64,000 bases of DNA from an uncultured Aquimarina sp. GTDB taxonomy: Bacteria > Bacteroidota > Bacteroidia > Flavobacteriales > Flavobacteriaceae. Positions 1-6,655 of the stretch are shown one piece after another (position 1 is the stretch's first letter; every line of letters begins with the position of its first letter). The position numbers and the translations under genes are program-made. The notes below the pieces were generated by a model that saw only the letters and a program-made list of their open reading frames with translations, had not been told where the DNA came from and made no database searches. The stretch is from the NCBI GenBank assembly GCA_947498775.1, contig CANMLL010000008.1, positions 1 to 64,000 on the forward strand, given 5' to 3'.

Positions 1-48
1 TTGAAAGAAACAAAGTATTGATGAAAAGGATGACGCGTGTGTGCGTAA

Positions 49-912
49 AAGTGTGCAGGCTTATACTATTACGGAGCTAGATATTATGATCCGAGGACAA
101 GTGTTTGGATCTCCGTCGATCCACCCATCTTAGGAAAATTTTTGGATGGAATTCATAATGGGGGGGTCATTAATTCATTTAATTTAGCTGTATATAGTTA
201 TACTTATCAAAATCCTATAAGATTGATAGATCCCAATGGTAAGCAGGTAGATATAGTTAATCCTATTGGAAGTCAAATAGTTCAAAATTATAATAATTCA
301 AGTAATAAAATGCCTGGAGGTTTATGTTATGTTGTAAGTAAACAAAGATTTGCAACAGCATTTGAACAAGTAATGGATCAATCCGTTAACAGCGGACTTC
401 CTTCGGATTCAGGAAAAGGTGGAAATACTCCTAAGTTAACTTATGATATCTTATTTAACAGCGCTACTGGAAATTATAGAGGTTGGACGAGTATTCCTGT
501 TGAATTTAGAGGAAAAGGTGGGGCAGGAGCTTTAGCAAATGCGGGCTTTGGGGAACTTAAAAATCAAGAACAAATTTGGAATGGAGAACTAACACCAGGA
601 GCAATAGTTCAAACATTTGGAACACAAGAAGAATTTAATGATGTAGTGAGTGGAGATTCTAATGCTTATGGACATTCATTTATCTTTTTGAACTACGAAA
701 GAGACGTTAATGGAGCAATTATTGGAATGAATATTGCTGATCAAGGTTACCAAAGTGATAATTATATAACCGAAAGTTATTATGGAGTTTGGAACGCGGC
801 AAACATAACAATTGAACCAAGAGAAGAAATCACCCCAATAACTATAAAACCCAAAGGGATTGAATTAGCTCCGGTTTCAATTCCTACAATTCCTATTATA
901 ATTGATAATTAA
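49..912 (+). CDS. Truncated Rhs core end with a cysteine-hydrolase-like toxin tip
   Basis: The frame opens after a stop at 46-48 and begins with the Rhs core signature (GLYYYGARYYDPRTS, then SVDP), so everything N-terminal is missing. Bases 2-45 in another frame still read like decayed core (SIDEKDDA, compare FIDEKEDG in the second cassette). The first ATG is at 142, giving a 256-residue product. Counting from that Met, core homology ends at DPNGKQVDI (about 30-38) and a variable tip follows. The tip has Cys62 (GGLCYVV), His178 in a beta-strand-like GHSFIFLNY, and an acidic residue near 198 (NIADQG), the order of a papain-fold NlpC/P60 or CHAP amidase. The enzyme call is inference from motif order. 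The gene abuts the LRR gene downstream and is best read as an orphan toxin cassette, possibly silent for lack of a promoter. Confidence 0.62.
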   Translation, partial: KCAGLYYYGARYYDPRTSVWISVDPPILGKFLDGIHNGGVINSFNLAVYSYTYQNPIRLIDPNGKQVDIVNPIGSQIVQNYNNSSNKMPGGLCYVVSKQRFATAFEQVMDQSVNSGLPSDSGKGGNTPKLTYDILFNSATGNYRGWTSIPVEFRGKGGAGALANAGFGELKNQEQIWNGELTPGAIVQTFGTQEEFNDVVSGDSNAYGHSFIFLNYERDVNGAIIGMNIADQGYQSDNYITESYYGVWNAANITIEPREEITPITIKPKGIELAPVSIPTIPIIIDN

Positions 913-1791
913 ATGAAAATGATAATATTTAGATATATAACCGTTTTTTTAGTCATTTCTTCAAATTATTCACAAGAAACTGGCGAATATACGAACTTGT
1001 TACTAGCTACTAAGAATAAAGAGGATGTGCAAACATTGGTTCTTTGGAACGAAAATATAACAGATGAAATATATGAATTTTCTGAGTTAGAACAATTATT
1101 ACTTTATGAATGCAATATTGACTCTATTTCACATAAAGTGATGAAATTGAATAAACTAAAGATTATTAGTATTGAAAGATCTGATTTAAAAGCTGTATCT
1201 AAAGAGCTCTTTAATTTAGAAAGCCTTGAAAAAGTAAGATTAGGGGATAATAGATTATTAAACCTAAATTTTATGGGTGTAAATACATCAATCAAAAGCC
1301 TAGACCTTTCTTATAATAAAATTGAAGATTTGTCTAATATTAGTAAACATCTAAAAGGATTGGTTAAATTTTCTTGTAGATCTTGTGGTTTAAGCGAAGT
1401 CCCAGATAATATTTTTACAAGTAAACTTGAAAAACTAAATTTGATGGAAAATAAGATTAAAAATTTGCCAGAGAATATTGGAAATGCTATTGAATTAAAG
1501 TCTTTATATTTAGACAAAAATGAAATAGAATCTTTACCTCCAACTTTTTTTGAATTAAGTAGACTTAAACACTTACATCTTGCTAACAATAAGTTAAAAA
1601 AAATAAATAGAAAATTCCAAAATTTTAAATTACTTCAGTATGTAAATTTATCGTTTAACGAAATTGAGTACATTGAACATATTAATTTCAAAAGCTTAAA
1701 AACTCTTTTAATAAGAGGTAATAAAGTTAGTGATATAGATTGTATAAAGTCTTACATAAAGGAATTTAAAACAGATCTAAACTCCCCATAA
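913..1791 (+). CDS. Exported leucine-rich-repeat protein, candidate immunity protein
   Basis: A 292-residue protein whose ATG follows the toxin-tip stop codon directly, so the two are probably cotranscribed. Residues 1-20 look like a signal peptide ending near NYSQ. From about residue 45 to the end there are roughly ten leucine-rich repeats of the LxxLxLxxNxL type (for example LEKLNLMENKIKNLP, LKHLHLANNKLKKI). No enzymatic domain is visible. Its position right after a toxin tip in an Rhs cassette, and its export signal, suggest an immunity or inhibitor protein that acts outside the cytoplasm. LRR proteins are known as immunity partners in some polymorphic toxin systems, but this specific pairing is inference. 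It could also be an unrelated surface LRR protein. Confidence 0.6.
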   Translation: MKMIIFRYITVFLVISSNYSQETGEYTNLLLATKNKEDVQTLVLWNENITDEIYEFSELEQLLLYECNIDSISHKVMKLNKLKIISIERSDLKAVSKELFNLESLEKVRLGDNRLLNLNFMGVNTSIKSLDLSYNKIEDLSNISKHLKGLVKFSCRSCGLSEVPDNIFTSKLEKLNLMENKIKNLPENIGNAIELKSLYLDKNEIESLPPTFFELSRLKHLHLANNKLKKINRKFQNFKLLQYVNLSFNEIEYIEHINFKSLKTLLIRGNKVSDIDCIKSYIKEFKTDLNSP

Positions 1792-1879
1792 TTGAATCTA
1801 GATCTCCTAATAACGAAAGGGAAAACCTGATCTGGGATGCCTGCCTGCCGAAGTGCAACGGAGGTAGGAGGAAAACAGG

Positions 1880-3217
1880 TTGACCGCAGTAACCGAAGCT
1901 GCTGATGACGGGATCGTGTTGTATAACATCTATGATGCAGGGGGCGAACGGGTGTTAAAGACCAATAATGATAATAATGTAGAAATTACCATTAATGGCA
2001 CTATAGCTACTCCGGTAGCAGTAGATAAGTTGGATGATTATGTTACCTATGTAAATCCCTACTATGTTTTGCGTAAAGATTATTTTACAACTCATTTTTA
2101 TATCGAAGGAGAGCGCGTTGCGACAAAGCTGTCAGAAGAGGATAAAGATCTCGGATTGTTTTTTCATCATAAAGATCATTTAGGTAGTACGGCCTATACT
2201 ACAGGGATCAGTAGTGGTGAAACCACGCAACATATAGAATATTTTCCTTTTGGAGAGTCGTTCATTGATGAAAAAGAAGATGGTCGTGATGAGGATGCAG
2301 GAAAAGATAATCCTTATCGATATAACTCAAAAGAATTAGATGAAGAGACAGGTTTATATTATTATGGAGCTCGATATTATGACCCAAGGACTTCCACGTG
2401 GAAGAGTGTGGATCCACTTGCTACCTATGACCCCATTATGAATGTCGAACATTATGTTGATGGACAACATAATAATGGAGTGTTTAATTCTGGAAATTTA
2501 GCGGTATATGGTTATACTTATCAAAATCCTGTTCGATTTATAGATCCTAATGGAAAACAAGTTGATATAACCATAACAAATACGGCTGTAGGTTCAACAC
2601 AATTAAGGCTTATTGGTAGTGAAAGTTTAGCAGGAGCACCAGCCACAGTTACTGTACCTACATATAGAATGTCTGTGACAGATAAAGCTACTGGTACTAT
2701 CACTAATTATGAAGTAACAAGAGAATCTTTAGTTGCTACTGGTATTGACTACGATTGGTTTAGCGCTAATGAGTACGAAGCAGAAAATAGAGCCTTTGAA
2801 CCAAAAAATGAGGTTGGAGAATACACGGCGGTTGCTTTAAGTTACCCTTCTGGAACTGATTTGGAGGCATTGGCGCTAAGAGAAAGTGGATCAGGTCGAT
2901 TAGCAGCAGATCCAAACCGTATAGGTGATGAACAAGGCTTTGCATCTGGAATTATGATTCATGTAGGAGGAAATTTTCAAAGAGGCGGAGCTTCTTACAC
3001 AGTTGGTTCTTTGGGTTGTTTTGGCTTAGCTGGCAGTAATGAAGGAAACGTAGGAATCAAAAACTTTATTGGAGATGTTGTTAACAGAAGAAATGCTTTA
3101 AGAAATTCTGGAATGGATTCTTCAATAAATGTTACCATTCAAAAAAGAGGTAATGTAGATTGGAACTGGTTAATAGATAGTTCAGGCGAAAAGGATAATT
3201 CTTGGTTAAATTGGTAA
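1880..3217 (+). CDS. 5'-truncated Rhs core protein with L,D-transpeptidase-like toxin tip
   Basis: The frame opens after a stop at 1865-1867 and starts directly inside Rhs sequence (YNIYDAGGERVLKT), so the long N-terminal YD-repeat shell is absent. The core runs through HHKDHLGST, YFPFGE, YRYNSKELDEETGLYYYGARYYDPRTS and ends at IDPNGKQVDI. The variable C-terminal tip of about 220 residues carries His361 (IMIHVGG), Ser377 and Cys380 (VGSLGCFG). That is H-x15-S-x-G-C, the catalytic pattern of YkuD-type L,D-transpeptidases and of Tlde1-type effectors. The canonical residue after the Cys is not conserved, so the enzyme call is moderate. The TTG at 1880 has no convincing ribosome-binding site, which points to a displaced or silent cassette. 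A lipoprotein gene follows 11 bases later. Confidence 0.65.
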   Translation: MTAVTEAADDGIVLYNIYDAGGERVLKTNNDNNVEITINGTIATPVAVDKLDDYVTYVNPYYVLRKDYFTTHFYIEGERVATKLSEEDKDLGLFFHHKDHLGSTAYTTGISSGETTQHIEYFPFGESFIDEKEDGRDEDAGKDNPYRYNSKELDEETGLYYYGARYYDPRTSTWKSVDPLATYDPIMNVEHYVDGQHNNGVFNSGNLAVYGYTYQNPVRFIDPNGKQVDITITNTAVGSTQLRLIGSESLAGAPATVTVPTYRMSVTDKATGTITNYEVTRESLVATGIDYDWFSANEYEAENRAFEPKNEVGEYTAVALSYPSGTDLEALALRESGSGRLAADPNRIGDEQGFASGIMIHVGGNFQRGGASYTVGSLGCFGLAGSNEGNVGIKNFIGDVVNRRNALRNSGMDSSINVTIQKRGNVDWNWLIDSSGEKDNSWLNW

Positions 3218-3227
3218 ATTTTAAAGT

Positions 3228-3617
3228 ATGTATTTCCTAAAAGCTTTATTCATTTTAGTTCTTATCGTTTGTTTTTACTCCTGTAAAACAAAAAGAGAAA
3301 ATTATATTCAGTATTACGGGGAAGTTAAAATAGAGGAAAATAGAATTACTGTATTACTTAGTAAAAAGAAAAATAAAGGAAATCTTTACTTAGAAGTTTT
3401 CAATAATAAGGACGGTTTAATCACTACAGAAAAATATGTTTTTTTAACAGAATCGGATACTCTAAATTTATCGAATGAATTCGAGGATAATGTTCAAAAA
3501 CTTCTTTTAAAAAGAACAAAGGAAGATGATATTTTCTTGTATTTATTATCTAAAAAAAACACCTCTTTATTTTTACAGCATATTGATGAAGTACTTCTTA
3601 AAAGAAATAGGCGCTAA
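3228..3617 (+). CDS. Small lipoprotein, candidate immunity to the second Rhs tip
   Basis: A 129-residue protein with a clear lipoprotein signal (hydrophobic LFILVLIVCFYSC, Cys19 as the lipid site) and a charged, lysine-rich mature part with no motif I recognise. It starts 11 bases after the Rhs gene. Position and size match a cognate immunity gene. Export as a lipoprotein would place it in the periplasm, where a peptidoglycan-modifying toxin would act. The function is inferred from context only. Confidence 0.55.
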   Translation: MYFLKALFILVLIVCFYSCKTKRENYIQYYGEVKIEENRITVLLSKKKNKGNLYLEVFNNKDGLITTEKYVFLTESDTLNLSNEFEDNVQKLLLKRTKEDDIFLYLLSKKNTSLFLQHIDEVLLKRNRR

Positions 3618-3677
3618 TTCTGGTATGGTAGGATTATTTGATATAAAAAATGATTATAAATAAAATACCGCTGGCCT

Positions 3678-3932
3678 ATGAGTAAATATGCGATTTCGCA
3701 TTCAGCTGGAAATTTCCTGGCTGGTAACAATGCTGAGGAAGGAAGTTATTTTGGTGTTGGAATTTCTTTTGAGACTTTTCAAAAACTAGTTGGAGCACTT
3801 CATGTCAAAGATAATTTGACTAATACGGAAAAAGCAAACATAGTTTTGAGAGGAAAAGCTTATGTTCCACCTCCAGCCTTTGGCCAAGTTATTTATCCGT
3901 ATAGAATGAGCAGATTCAGTTGGCGTTATTGA
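3678..3932 (+). CDS. Hypothetical small protein, probably a gene remnant
   Basis: An 84-residue frame starting MSKYAISHSAGNFLAG with a proline-rich end (YVPPPAFGQVIYPYRMSRF). It lies just after the second toxin/immunity pair. The composition looks protein-like, but I recognise no family and see no good ribosome-binding site. It overlaps an opposite-strand frame by a few bases. It may be the remains of a third Rhs tip or immunity gene. Confidence 0.3.
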   Translation: MSKYAISHSAGNFLAGNNAEEGSYFGVGISFETFQKLVGALHVKDNLTNTEKANIVLRGKAYVPPPAFGQVIYPYRMSRFSWRY

Positions 3933-4165
3933 GAAACAATGCCAAAAAATGATGAATAAAAAGTTTTTTCAGTAGCAGTGGTAATGCAATCATATGATTT
4001 ATGATCTTGGGTTACTAGTTCTTGAGAAACAAATTGCTCTCCAAATGACATTAAAACCAAATATTCATCACTGTTACGTATGATTTTGTAAGGTGAAGTT
4101 ATAGTTCCTTTTCCAGTATCTAATATAGCTTCAATAATACTTTTACCCAGTAGTGTTTCAAACAA
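3926..4165 (-). CDS. Hypothetical protein fragment
   Basis: A 79-residue frame starting at TTG, with an in-frame TGA two codons upstream. The residues look like real protein (SPYKIIRNSDEYLVLMSFGE), but no family is recognised. It runs against the flanking genes and ends inside the adjacent plus-strand frame. A 5'-truncated remnant displaced by insertion at the ssrA site is the likeliest explanation. Confidence 0.25.
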   Translation of the reverse strand: MFETLLGKSIIEAILDTGKGTITSPYKIIRNSDEYLVLMSFGEQFVSQELVTQDHKSYDCITTATEKTFYSSFFGIVSQ

Positions 4166-4226
4166 TGCTCAATCAGATTCTAACCCTCTATTTAATGTTG
4201 TTTGATAGTAAATAAAATTGTAAAAC

Positions 4227-4286
4227 CCCGTAAACATTTAATTTACGGGCATATGATATCAATTGATATCAAATTTCAGTGGAGTC
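4227..4286. repeat. Outer att-like repeat: old copy of ssrA 3' end plus terminator
   Basis: These 60 bases match 9802-9861 without gaps at 56 of 60 positions. The copy holds the hairpin CCCGTAAA...TTTACGGG (4227-4249), a perfect 16-bp palindrome GATATCAATTGATATC and the terminal AGTGGAGTC of tmRNA. It is most simply an older displaced attachment end from an earlier insertion of a related element at ssrA. Confidence 0.7.
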
Positions 4287-4398
4287 TTAGAGGGCCGAGC
4301 GTTAATGATTGATCCAGTGGATCAATTTAGCGCAGGAGCCAGCTGGCGTGTTGGCCGAATCCCCCGGATACGCAAAATCCCGCCATTTGGCGGGATTG
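4287..4398. other. Short GC-richer segment between two att-like copies
   Basis: No gene is visible. The segment holds a palindrome ATTGATCCA-G-TGGATCAAT (4308-4326) and a hairpin of AATCCCGCC/GGCGGGATT just before the inner att copy. Read on the minus strand, that hairpin sits exactly where a tmRNA terminator would. The base composition is richer in GC than its neighbours, so it may be debris of another mobile element. Confidence 0.45.
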
Positions 4399-4414
4399 AA
4401 GTGGAGTCGGAGGG
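4399..4414. repeat. Inner att-like site (16-bp copy of ssrA 3' end)
   Basis: AAGTGGAGTCGGAGGG is identical to 9852-9867, the tmRNA acceptor-stem end, and diverges right after it. It is preceded by a terminator-like hairpin. It is the expected distal boundary of the 5.45-kb insertion. Confidence 0.7.
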
Positions 4415-4728
4415 TCTATCCTGAATTATTTAATTTACTGTTATTCAGTTTTTTAACTTTGTATTTTTAAAGTTACGCACCGAATTACGCACCGCTTTAC
4501 GGTGATTTATAATTTTATAGGTTTTATACCTTCATTTGTGAACTTAAGTATTAAAATATCAAACCTTTTCTCCGAATTTAGAGAAGATTTACTTGTTTCT
4601 TAAAAGACCTTTCTAAGGTCGTATATACCATGAAATTTATACTTTTTTCTACACTAAATTCGAAACCAAAGGTATATAAATTCTATATTTCGGCACTAAA
4701 ATCTGTTTGCTGTCGAAATATAGTTTTG

Positions 4729-4736
4729 TATATTTG
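4729..4736 (+). promoter_or_regulatory. Bacteroidota -7 box ahead of the AbiEi-like gene
   Basis: TATATTTG matches TAnnTTTG exactly, with a TTTG about 19 bases upstream as a possible -33 element. Transcription from here would begin near 4743. That limits the gene start to downstream codons, none of which is ATG, GTG or TTG until well inside the protein. Confidence 0.5.
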
Positions 4737-4774
4737 CAGCAAATAATCATAAAATCGCTACAAATAAATTACAT

Positions 4775-5476
4775 ATTGATTCTTTTAAAAAGATATTTCA
4801 AAAGACAGACAATATATCTGTTCAAAACATTTTTGAATTTTATCAAAGCATAGACAAATCTGTAAAGAAAACAACCGTCAATTGGAGAATACGAAAATTA
4901 GTCGAAGAAGGTGTCATACAGAGAATAGGTCGAGGAGAATATAAGCCTGGAAAACAGAAGTTTTTTACTCCATCAATTTCAAAAGAAAACAAATCACTGT
5001 ATCATAAACTTAAAGAAGAGTATCCCTTTCTGGAAATTTCAATTTGGTCTACTGATTGGATTATGCAATGGATGCTTCACATCCCTAGAAGTTATTATAC
5101 TATAATAGAAGTAGAAAAAGGTTCTGAAGAAAGTGTTTTTTATTTTTTATCAGGCATACGGGATAATGTGTTTATAAATCCTTCTAAAGATATCTTGGAT
5201 AAATATTCAAAAGAAGATAATGATAAGGTTATTGTTAAAAATTTAGTAACAGATGCTCCACTTCAAAAAATAGACACTATTCAAATTTCAAGCATCGAAA
5301 AAATTATTGTTGACTTGATAATAGATACAGAATTATTTTCAGAATATCAGGGGCGAGATCTGGAAAGTATCATAGAGAATGCGTACCAGTTCAATTCCGT
5401 AAATGAAGACAAATTACTACGTTATGCCTCTCGCAGGAGAAAAAGAGATTTTGTAGAAAAAAACTTAAAAAAATAA
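4775..5476 (+). CDS. DUF6577/AbiEi-like type IV antitoxin regulator
   Basis: The frame is open from 4724 to 5476. An N-terminal winged-helix-like segment (NIFEFYQS..KSVKKTTVNWRIRKLVEEGVIQRIGRGEYKPG) would bind DNA. The C-terminal part (EISIWSTDWIMQWMLHIP, YTIIEVEKG, NPSKDILDKY, KLLRYASRRRKR) matches the DUF6577 group found next to AbiEii genes. No standard start codon precedes 5063 in frame, and starting at 5063 would lose the whole DNA-binding domain. I place the start at an ATT (4775) with low certainty. Either a rare start is used or the true start has been mutated. It lies 4 bases ahead of the nucleotidyltransferase gene, the usual antitoxin-first order, and in AbiE systems this protein represses the operon. 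Confidence 0.68.
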   Translation: MDSFKKIFQKTDNISVQNIFEFYQSIDKSVKKTTVNWRIRKLVEEGVIQRIGRGEYKPGKQKFFTPSISKENKSLYHKLKEEYPFLEISIWSTDWIMQWMLHIPRSYYTIIEVEKGSEESVFYFLSGIRDNVFINPSKDILDKYSKEDNDKVIVKNLVTDAPLQKIDTIQISSIEKIIVDLIIDTELFSEYQGRDLESIIENAYQFNSVNEDKLLRYASRRRKRDFVEKNLKK

Positions 5477-5480
5477 ATAG

Positions 5481-6518
5481 ATGATATTACCAGAGAGCTT
5501 AACTTTAGATTGGATTACCTCAAAGAATCATGAATTTAAAGGAGATCCTATAATCATCGAGAAAGTGATTCGAGCATTAGTTCTTTTAGAAGTACTTAAA
5601 TTAGAAAAACTAGATTTCATATTTAAAGGAGGTACAGCACTGATGCTTATGATACAAGAGCCCAGGCGATTCTCTATAGACATAGATATTGTTATTGAAG
5701 ATAAAAAGCAAAATATAGAAGCTATTTTAGAAAACGTAATAGCTAATTCAGATTTTGTTCAATGGGAAGAACAAAAAAGAAGTACAACATCCGTAATTGA
5801 AAAAAAGCACTACAAATTATTCTATGAGCCAAAAGTAAAGATGAAAGGAGGTCTTAATTACATTCTCCTTGACATTGTTTTTGAAGCTAACCCTTATGTT
5901 GAAACACAAGAAACAGAAATCTCTCACTTTTTATTGGCAGAAAAAGGCACTCCCATCAAAGTTATCACACCAACATTAGGAGCTATTCTCGGTGATAAAT
6001 TAACAGCTTATGGACCAAAAACAACAGGAGTGCCTCTGACCAAACCAATGGAGGTAATGAAGCAAATATATGATATTGCAGGAATACTGGATAGGTTAGA
6101 TTCACTAGAGAGTGTACAAGAAAATTTCATCAAAGTTGCAGAACGTGAATTGACATACAGAGGTTTTGATACTGAAAGTTATCAACTTATTATAGATGAC
6201 ATCATTAATACATCACATAATTTCTGTATCTATGGTCGGTTGGATAAAGACACTTTCAATGCTATGCAATCTGGAGTAAGTAGGCTTAGTAATTTTATTT
6301 ATGGCGACAAATTTAGGGAACAACAAGCTCAGGTTGCAGTTGCAAAAGCATCATATTTAGCCAAACAAATTGAAAAGAAGCTAACCGTTATTGAAAAGTT
6401 CGATAGGAGCATAAATATGGTTTCCTGGACAATAACAAACCATAATTATTCTGGTCTCAACAAGTTGAAAAAACATAATCTTGAGGCTTTTCATTATTGG
6501 TATCACACCGTCAAATAA
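5481..6518 (+). CDS. AbiEii-type nucleotidyltransferase (type IV toxin)
   Basis: A 345-residue protein of the AbiEii/AbiGii nucleotidyltransferase family. The catalytic motif is visible as KGGTALML (about 49-56) followed by RFSIDIDI (63-70), the GGT...SxDxD pattern of minimal nucleotidyltransferases. A helical C-terminal half follows (LGDKLTAYGPKTTG, YDIAGILDRL). Members of this family can act as toxins by adding nucleotides to tRNA or other RNAs, and give abortive phage defence when paired with an AbiEi regulator. It sits 4 bases after the regulator gene. The catalytic residues and full length suggest an active enzyme. The tRNA substrate is knowledge of the family, not seen here. Confidence 0.85.
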   Translation: MILPESLTLDWITSKNHEFKGDPIIIEKVIRALVLLEVLKLEKLDFIFKGGTALMLMIQEPRRFSIDIDIVIEDKKQNIEAILENVIANSDFVQWEEQKRSTTSVIEKKHYKLFYEPKVKMKGGLNYILLDIVFEANPYVETQETEISHFLLAEKGTPIKVITPTLGAILGDKLTAYGPKTTGVPLTKPMEVMKQIYDIAGILDRLDSLESVQENFIKVAERELTYRGFDTESYQLIIDDIINTSHNFCIYGRLDKDTFNAMQSGVSRLSNFIYGDKFREQQAQVAVAKASYLAKQIEKKLTVIEKFDRSINMVSWTITNHNYSGLNKLKKHNLEAFHYWYHTVK

Positions 6519-6525
6519 GAATGCT

Positions 6526-6633
6526 ATGAATATAGAACAATTGAAAATACTATTAAAAGATAAAAATATCACGGAATTAAAAAGTGTTATTTATGATCAG
6601 TATAAAAAAATCCCTGAAGCAAAAATTGTTTAG
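6526..6633 (+). CDS. 35-residue hypothetical small protein
   Basis: A short frame MNIEQLKILLKDKNITELKS... ending EAKIV, 7 bases after the toxin gene and 22 before the primase-helicase remnant. It is helical and charged, with an ATG start. It may be a real small component, or a remnant of a domain once fused to the N-terminus of the primase-helicase. No family recognised. Confidence 0.35.
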   Translation: MNIEQLKILLKDKNITELKSVIYDQYKKIPEAKIV

Positions 6634-6655
6634 AGGTCTATAAAATCTTAGTTTA

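Noticed and set aside
1104..1589. Minus-strand frames within the LRR gene
   Set aside because: They are shadows of leucine-rich repeats, with no start signals or motifs.
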